In this document: positions 59,223-64,000 of the stretch, piece by piece | Numbering within the stretch: the stretch's first letter is position 1 | Layout: each line of letters starts with the position of its first letter | Translations under genes and position numbers: made by a program | Assembly (NCBI RefSeq): GCF_900177535.1 | Contig: NZ_FXAJ01000008.1 | Location: 1 to 64,000 of the forward strand | Length of the DNA stretch: 64,000 nucleotides | Reading direction: 5' to 3' | Source: Priestia filamentosa | Lineage (GTDB): Bacteria > Bacillota > Bacilli > Bacillales > Bacillaceae_H | The notes under the pieces: generated by a model | Told to the model about the DNA's origin: nothing | What the model saw: only the letters and a program-made list of their open reading frames with translations | Database searches by the model: none

Positions 59223-60479
59223 ATGGCAAAAAAACAACAAAAATCTAGATACTTTGCAGGTATTTCACTAGGAATTATGGGTATAGGGTTTCTGGCAACT
59301 CTTCCTTTTCAAGATTCTATTATTGGCAAACTTCTACAAGGAGGATTTGAAGCAGGGCTTGTTGGGGGACTTGCGGATTGGTTTGCTGTAACAGCTCTTT
59401 TCCGCCATCCGCTAGGTATTCCTATTCCACATACGGCACTTCTTCCTAAAAACCGTGATAAGATGGTACGTGGAGCCATTGCAATGGTTGAGAATAATTG
59501 GCTGACAAAAGAGAGTATTAAAGGAAAGATTGGACAGATCACATTTACAGACAAGCTTTTTCCACTCCTAGAGCGAGAACTGGCATCAGAAGGTGTTTAT
59601 AAAGCAACTCAATCGGGACTTAAACATGCTGTTGATAAAGTGAATTTAGACCAAATTTCTATTTTTATTGAAAAAGAATTAAAAAAATACATCTCATCTG
59701 TAGATGTTACTGTTTTTGTAAAATCTCTAACAGATCAAGTTGTAAAAAGAAATCTAGATGAAAAAGCAATAGACTATATTTTAGCTGAAGTAGAAAAATG
59801 GATTTCCAAAGAAGATACAAGACATAAAATTGGCGTTATGGCCAAACAATTTCTTGATAATACAGAATCAGATGGATTTTTAAAAATGGCAATGAGCTCT
59901 TTTAGTAGTTTTATTAATGAGGATAAGCTCGGAAAAATCCTTCAGCCCTTTCTTCTTGAAAAGATCGTTCTCCTTCAAGATAAGGATAATCCTTACCGGG
60001 GGCTTATTTTAAATCGTATTCGCCAGGAAATTAAAGGTGTTTCAGATCGTGAAGAGCTTATGACTGAAATCAATCAATGGAAAGATAAAACAGTTCAAAA
60101 CATTGAAGCTTCGGACAAAATCAAAGCTGTCTTAGAGCGGTATAAGGATAAACTTCATAAAATGCTAGCGGATCGAGTATTTATTGCAAAACATGTGCTC
60201 TCAGCTGTAAGAGAACTTATTGAGAAAACGAAGAATGATGAAGAAAAAGTAAACACAATTGAAAAATGGATTCACGGACAGGCTGCCTCTTTTATTGAAA
60301 ATAATCATTCTAAAATTGGTAGTCTTGTGAAAGAAAACCTTGAGAAATTAGATAATGACACGCTCATCCATATGGTAGAAACAAATGTTGGTAAAGATCT
60401 ACAGTGGATTCGCGTCAATGGAGCTCTCTGTGGGTTCTTGATTGGTCTTGTTCTATCTATATTTAAGCTTGTTATATAA
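59223..60479 (+). CDS. DUF445 family membrane-associated protein
   Basis: 418 residues. One or two TM segments near the N-terminus (FAGISLGIMGIGFLATLPF and the DUF445 motif GGFEAGLVGGLADWFAVTALFRHPLGIPIPHTALLP) and one at the C-terminus (NGALCGFLIGLVLSIFKLVI), with a long charged, helical region between. Function is unknown; the family is widespread. ATG 59223 follows GAGGGAAG by about 5 nt; the frame upstream to 59169 is unlikely. Confidence 0.88.
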   Translation: MAKKQQKSRYFAGISLGIMGIGFLATLPFQDSIIGKLLQGGFEAGLVGGLADWFAVTALFRHPLGIPIPHTALLPKNRDKMVRGAIAMVENNWLTKESIKGKIGQITFTDKLFPLLERELASEGVYKATQSGLKHAVDKVNLDQISIFIEKELKKYISSVDVTVFVKSLTDQVVKRNLDEKAIDYILAEVEKWISKEDTRHKIGVMAKQFLDNTESDGFLKMAMSSFSSFINEDKLGKILQPFLLEKIVLLQDKDNPYRGLILNRIRQEIKGVSDREELMTEINQWKDKTVQNIEASDKIKAVLERYKDKLHKMLADRVFIAKHVLSAVRELIEKTKNDEEKVNTIEKWIHGQAASFIENNHSKIGSLVKENLEKLDNDTLIHMVETNVGKDLQWIRVNGALCGFLIGLVLSIFKLVI

Positions 60480-60481
60480 AC

Positions 60482-60523
60482 AAAACTCCTGTGGCTTTTT
60501 GCAGACCGCAGGAGTTTTATTTT
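60482..60523. terminator. Bidirectional terminator between DUF445 and membrane-protein genes
   Basis: 13-bp stem AAAACTCCTGTGG / CCGCAGGAGTTTT with one G-U pair, flanked by T on the right and A on the left. Serves both convergent genes. Confidence 0.85.
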
Positions 60524-61618
60524 TTATAAAGATTGTTCATTACGCTGTATCTGGCTTGTTTTAGGGTGTGCAATAGAGCTAAAAAAGAGCATCAAAAGTT
60601 CAGCAAGACATAAGGACAGAATAACCCAAATGCCCGTTAATAATGTTGTATGCTGAACAATTGCTTGAAGTTTTGAGGAAGGGTCAACATAAGAAGTGAA
60701 CGTATAAAACATAGCAAACGTAAACAATCGGCTCCATTGTGATACATCATACGTTAGAATACCTTCTCGAATTCCATATAATTTAATGCGCTCATACATG
60801 CGATAAATTTCAATTCCCTCAACAAGAAAAAACATAAGACAAGCAAGTGCCCAAATGAATAAAATCATTTCTGGATTGATGGCTTGAGACGTTATACAGG
60901 CGAGCCCTGTAATCGATAAAGCTCCATGAAGAATACAATTAGTATTATTCCAATGTGTAGCAACTCTCCCAGTAGAAGATCGGCTGACATAGCGTTTAGC
61001 TATAAAAAAGAGACTAATACAGTAAAGAAGAATCCCGATTATGACTAAGCAAACATTGAATATTTGCGGTAGATCAATCCAGACGGTATTTAATAATAGT
61101 ACAATTGATTGGGTACTCACTGTTGTAAGGAGCAAAATTCCGTGAGCTTTTTTCAGGAGTTGAGCTCTTTGGGCGGTTAGGAGTGTTTTTATGCAAACAA
61201 AAATATACATCGTCCACAAACCACTATTGAAAAGGGAAAGTATCTTTGCAACGAAAAGCAAATCAGTAAAATGTTTCGCAAGCAAAATACCGGAAATTGA
61301 AGTGCCAGCAATCCATGTTCCCATTCCAAATCGATTTAAAGGGTCATTATAGTGTTTTTCAATAAATTTATGATGAAAAAGTGAAGTTAAAATAGAAATG
61401 AAAAAAGAAATCCAAAGAGAGAAGATAATGATACTAATAACTTTTCCATAGCCTAATGTAAAAAATTTAGAACCAAAATAGTTGGATAAGGCTCCTTCTG
61501 TAATAATTCCCAATGCCATCACAATGGCCATTGTTGATGTTTTAATATAAATTTCTTTCATTATCATAAAAGAAGTCATAAGAGCAGAAAGAATGATTAG
61601 TAAAATAAAATATAGCAT
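60524..61618 (-). CDS. Polytopic membrane protein of unknown function
   Basis: 364 residues with roughly ten hydrophobic helices and short loops, few charged residues inside the membrane. Size and helix count recall TDT/SLAC1-type anion or dicarboxylate carriers, but I see no decisive motif, so no function is assigned. ATG 61618 starts directly in a hydrophobic segment (MLYFILLIILSALMTSFMI). No partner gene is adjacent in operon distance. Confidence 0.7.
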   Translation of the reverse strand: MLYFILLIILSALMTSFMIMKEIYIKTSTMAIVMALGIITEGALSNYFGSKFFTLGYGKVISIIIFSLWISFFISILTSLFHHKFIEKHYNDPLNRFGMGTWIAGTSISGILLAKHFTDLLFVAKILSLFNSGLWTMYIFVCIKTLLTAQRAQLLKKAHGILLLTTVSTQSIVLLLNTVWIDLPQIFNVCLVIIGILLYCISLFFIAKRYVSRSSTGRVATHWNNTNCILHGALSITGLACITSQAINPEMILFIWALACLMFFLVEGIEIYRMYERIKLYGIREGILTYDVSQWSRLFTFAMFYTFTSYVDPSSKLQAIVQHTTLLTGIWVILSLCLAELLMLFFSSIAHPKTSQIQRNEQSL

Positions 61619-61713
61619 AGATCCTCACCATCATTTGAAATATGTGTAAGCTTTAATGTTTTTATTGTAACATGGTATGCATGAAAATGAAGGAGGGAGA
61701 GGAATGCTTACAA

Positions 61714-61744
61714 AAAAGCTCGTTGCTATAAGCAACGAGCTTTT
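61714..61744 (-). terminator. Terminator after the nitroreductase gene
   Basis: 14-bp perfect stem AAAAGCTCGTTGCT / AGCAACGAGCTTTT with a 3-nt loop, A-run on the left giving U on the minus transcript. Confidence 0.88.
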
Positions 61745-61747
61745 AGA

Positions 61748-62425
61748 TTAAATCCACTCTACGATACTTTCTAACATTTGTCTCGATTTAGGGCGAGGAT
61801 CATTTAGACGATATCCAAAAGCAACTGTGCAAGCGAGACTAAAACCTTTCTCTGGCATCACACCTTCTTCGATAAGTACTTTTTCTGCCTTCTCTTTATC
61901 GAAACCTTCAATAGGACAAGAGTCGATTCCAATCATTGCAGCAGACGTCATCATATTTCCCATAGCAATATAAGTTTGACGAGCTGCCCATTCAAACATT
62001 TGCTCATCGTATTTAGTTAATTCAAAATCATTTTCAATAAAATTGCGATATGCCTTTCCTCTACCTTCCACAGCTTCATTAGGAAGGTCGTGCACATCTT
62101 TCATCATTCCTTGAATGTAATCTGAATCAGGAGCTAAACTGTCTTTTGTGCGAGCAAGAAACACAACAAAGTGACTTGCTGTTGGTAGCTGCTTTTGAGC
62201 TCCCCATGAAACAGCTCTTAATTTCTCGCGTATTTCTTCATTTTGAACCACAACAAATTTCCATGGTTCAAATCCAAATGAAGAAGGGGAAAGTCGCCCT
62301 GTTTCTAGAATAAAATTAAAGTCATCTTCTGAAATTTTCTTTGTTTTATCAAACTCTTTACTAGCATGTCTATATTGATAAGCATTTAAGATTTCTTCTT
62401 TATTAAAGGTTGGTTTTATAGCCAT
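61748..62425 (-). CDS. yfkO: NAD(P)H nitroreductase, YfkO/HypO-like
   Basis: FMN-dependent nitroreductase-fold oxidoreductase, 225 residues, strongly like B. subtilis YfkO (HypO): FILETGRLSPSSFGFEPWKFVVVQN, WGAQKQLPTASHFVVFLART, QTYIAMGNMMTSAAMIGIDSCPIEGF and FGYRLNDPRPKSRQ. ATG 62425 is preferred to the adjacent ATG 62428 because of RBS spacing from GAGAGGA. Divergent from a HxlR-type regulator, matching the known HypR-HypO regulatory pair. Confidence 0.92.
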   Translation of the reverse strand: MAIKPTFNKEEILNAYQYRHASKEFDKTKKISEDDFNFILETGRLSPSSFGFEPWKFVVVQNEEIREKLRAVSWGAQKQLPTASHFVVFLARTKDSLAPDSDYIQGMMKDVHDLPNEAVEGRGKAYRNFIENDFELTKYDEQMFEWAARQTYIAMGNMMTSAAMIGIDSCPIEGFDKEKAEKVLIEEGVMPEKGFSLACTVAFGYRLNDPRPKSRQMLESIVEWI

Positions 62426-62545
62426 CATTATCCTCTCCCTTTTTCGTTTTATAGATAGAGTATAGTACACATAAACAATAAATATAAGTATGCACATTTT
62501 TGTGGTATAGTATCAAAAAAGGTACTGTGGAAAGAAGGTGTCTGT

Positions 62546-62923
62546 ATGAATGAAAAGGAATCAAACTTAGCCTTTCTTGGGAGATATTCATGTCCTGTTG
62601 AAGCAACAGTTGATGTTATTGGCGGGAAATGGAAGAGTGTTATTGTTTATCACTTACTTAATGGAACAAAACGATTTAATGAATTAAAAAGACTCAACAA
62701 AGGAATTACACAGCGAATGCTTACACTTCAACTTCGGGAACTAGAAGCTTCAGGAATTGTTCATAGAGAGATTTATCGTCAAATTCCCCCTAAAGTGGAA
62801 TATTCCTTAACTGAGTTTGGAAGATCTCTAGAACCACTCATTTTATTTATGAGAAATTGGGGATTAGAAAATATGGAAAAAGTATTAGAAAACAGAGAGA
62901 AGCATGAAACAAACCAATCTTAA
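62546..62923 (+). CDS. HxlR/DUF24-family transcriptional regulator
   Basis: 125 residues, winged helix of the HxlR type: YSCPVEATVDVIGGKWKSVIVYHLL, RFNELKRLNKGITQRMLTLQLRELEASGIV, PPKVEYSLTEFGRSLEPLI. Cys16 is the redox-sensing cysteine position of HypR/YodB/CatR proteins; no second cysteine is present, so an intersubunit Cys16-Cys49 type disulfide as in B. subtilis HypR cannot form, though Cys16 could be S-thiolated or pair with its twin. It likely controls the divergent nitroreductase. RBS AAGAAGG. Confidence 0.9.
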   Translation: MNEKESNLAFLGRYSCPVEATVDVIGGKWKSVIVYHLLNGTKRFNELKRLNKGITQRMLTLQLRELEASGIVHREIYRQIPPKVEYSLTEFGRSLEPLILFMRNWGLENMEKVLENREKHETNQS

Positions 62924-63210
62924 AGGAGTTAGAACGTATTTTAAAAAGAGGTATTCATTTGGAAAACAAGATTATTTACACGTGGAACGTTTTCATAATT
63001 TCTCCTTTCAATTTTCCTTTCTCCTCTTTTCACAAAGGGATATCAAGAAAAGGTGCCCTTATCTGTTTTCATCTTTTTTCTGCTTACTTTCATTAATACA
63101 TTGGTTAAGGGGATATATCATAAAAAGAATAGAAAATAAACCTCAGATGTATAGTAGGATGTGGAGCTTGCCGATTAATATCAGTGTTCTTGTTCTGTTT
63201 TATTTACTCT

Positions 63211-63240
63211 AAGCCTAATCAATATTGATTAGGCTTTTTG
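63211..63240 (+). terminator. Terminator between the HxlR gene and the FecCD gene
   Basis: Perfect palindrome AAGCCTAATCAAT / ATTGATTAGGCTT (63211-63236) followed by TTT. The 290 bases between the HxlR stop and this hairpin hold no convincing gene. Confidence 0.75.
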
Positions 63241-63258
63241 TTCGCTATTAAGAAAGGA

Positions 63259-63312
63259 TTGTCATTCGTATTTTCACTCGCTATAATAGGGATATTGTGA
63301 AAATGATTATCA
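63259..63312 (+). promoter_or_regulatory. Promoter and Fur box of the siderophore permease gene
   Basis: -35 TTGTCA (63259-63264) and consensus -10 TATAAT (63282-63287), 17-nt spacer. TGAAAATGATTATCA (63298-63312) matches the Fur 7-1-7 consensus TGATAATNATTATCA at 13 of 14 defined positions and lies at the transcription start. Iron repression by Fur is expected. Confidence 0.85.
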
Positions 63313-63363
63313 ATTGAGAAAAGAGATTCTTATAAAGAAGGTTTCTACTAGAGGAGTGAGCAT

Positions 63364-64000
63364 ATGGGAAATAGTCTTTCAAATGAATTTATTAGAAAGA
63401 GAACAAGTACTGTTATCTTTCTCTCTTTTTTACTAGCTCTTATCATTCTCTGCATTTGTGTATTTATAGGAATTACTTTTGGAGCGAAGAATCTAGATTT
63501 TCAAACTGTATGGCAAGCAACTTTTCATTATAATAATCAAATTACTGCTCAGCAAATTATTCATGAGCTACGCCTTCCAAGGGTTATTGGAGCTGCTGTT
63601 ATTGGAGCTGCTTTTGCTGTAGCTGGAGCACTTATTCAAGGCGTTACACGCAACCCTTTAGGAGATACGGGAGTATTGGGGATTAATGGAGGATCTATGC
63701 TTATTGTTGCTCTATGTTTTGCTTTTTTGCCAAATCTCTCTTACCCAACTCTCATGGTGTTTTCTTTTATCGGAGCTATCTTGAGTACACTTTTAATTTT
63801 TGCTATTAGTGTAGCTTCTCGGGGTGGGTTTACCCCAATGAAGCTTACAGTAGCAGGTGCGGTTATAGCAGCTCTGCTACATTCTTTAACAACTGGAGTT
63901 GCTATCTATTATGATTTGAGTCAAGATCTAGCATTTTGGTATGCAGGTGGAGTATCAGGAGTAAAATGGTCTCATTTATTCATATTAGTTCCTATTATCC
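63364..64000 (+). CDS. FecCD-family iron-siderophore ABC transporter permease (partial)
   Basis: Open to the window end, 212 codons visible. MGNSLSNEFIRKRTSTVIFLS leads into TM1; then ELRLPRVIGAAVIGAAFAVAGALIQGVTRNPLGDTGVLGINGG, which is the BtuCD/FecCD core (described here in parts: RLPRV, AGALIQGVTRNPL, LGINGG). GAGGAG precedes ATG 63364. The Fur box upstream supports iron uptake. The second permease and other subunits would lie beyond the window. Confidence 0.93.
   Translation, partial: MGNSLSNEFIRKRTSTVIFLSFLLALIILCICVFIGITFGAKNLDFQTVWQATFHYNNQITAQQIIHELRLPRVIGAAVIGAAFAVAGALIQGVTRNPLGDTGVLGINGGSMLIVALCFAFLPNLSYPTLMVFSFIGAILSTLLIFAISVASRGGFTPMKLTVAGAVIAALLHSLTTGVAIYYDLSQDLAFWYAGGVSGVKWSHLFILVPII

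Noticed and set aside
62975-62990. CACGTG-containing sequence near 62980 as parS
   Set aside because: 11 of 16 positions with asymmetric arms; too weak.
62904-63212. 102-codon open frame overlapping the end of the HxlR gene
   Set aside because: Composition is Phe/Leu/Ser-rich without domain character, no RBS outside the HxlR coding end, and no family resemblance; treated as chance.

Overview
This window is the replication-origin region of a low-GC, spore-forming Bacillaceae (Bacillus sensu lato). The evidence is the B. subtilis-like gene order gyrA-gyrB-recF-yaaA-dnaN-dnaA / oriC / rpmH-rnpA-spoIIIJ-mnmE-mnmG-rsmG-noc-soj-spo0J, together with spoIIIJ, yyaC, yyaD and walRKHIJ-htrC homologues. 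Genus and species cannot be fixed from the sequence alone.

Layout. 1-240: tandem promoters and leader of an rRNA operon running left out of the window. 239-1309: a wrecked HD-GYP gene (three frameshifts, one stop). 1407-10180: gyrA, gyrB, recF, yaaA, dnaN and dnaA on the minus strand. oriC is bipartite: DnaA boxes upstream of dnaA (10292-10609), and DnaA boxes plus a DnaA-trio and AT-rich DUE between dnaA and dnaN (8690-8823). 10786-19258: rpmH to spo0J on the plus strand. 19293-33404: yyaC, yyaD, mscS-type channel, yyzM, yyaE, ychF, rpsF-ssb-rpsR, yybS-gdpP-rplI, dnaC, purA. 33546-33796: tRNA-Glu, -Asp and -Phe. 34205-41768: walRKHIJ-htrC, a small CxxH/CxxC protein, rlmH.

41769-51136 is accessory DNA. 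It begins at the 3' end of rlmH, the gene (orfX) that staphylococcal SCC elements use as attachment site. An att-like sequence (shared core TATCATAAGTAA) occurs at the rlmH stop (41751-41768) and twice more in the same orientation (45947-45964, 51119-51136), dividing the island into two cassettes. Cassette A has a LytS-type kinase, a LytTR regulator and an OFA-family MFS carrier with a candidate LytTR operator and a cre site: the E. coli YpdAB-YhjX pyruvate module gathered at one locus. Cassette B has an HcaT-like MFS carrier divergent from a YeiL-like Crp-family regulator, a lipoprotein fragment, and ahpC-ahpF with a PerR-type box. No recombinase gene is visible.

51300-64000: a single glycine riboswitch with terminator ahead of a CycA-like permease; an alpha/beta hydrolase; an SDR; a CdaR-GntP-glycerate kinase operon; a small unknown protein; a DUF445 protein; a polytopic membrane protein; a YfkO-like nitroreductase divergent from a HxlR regulator (like the hypO/hypR pair); and the start of a Fur-box-preceded FecCD siderophore permease cut by the window end. 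Two normally conserved genes are absent from their usual places: jag/khpB after spoIIIJ and remB between recF and gyrB. A near-perfect parS and a near-perfect Noc-binding site both lie within walK.
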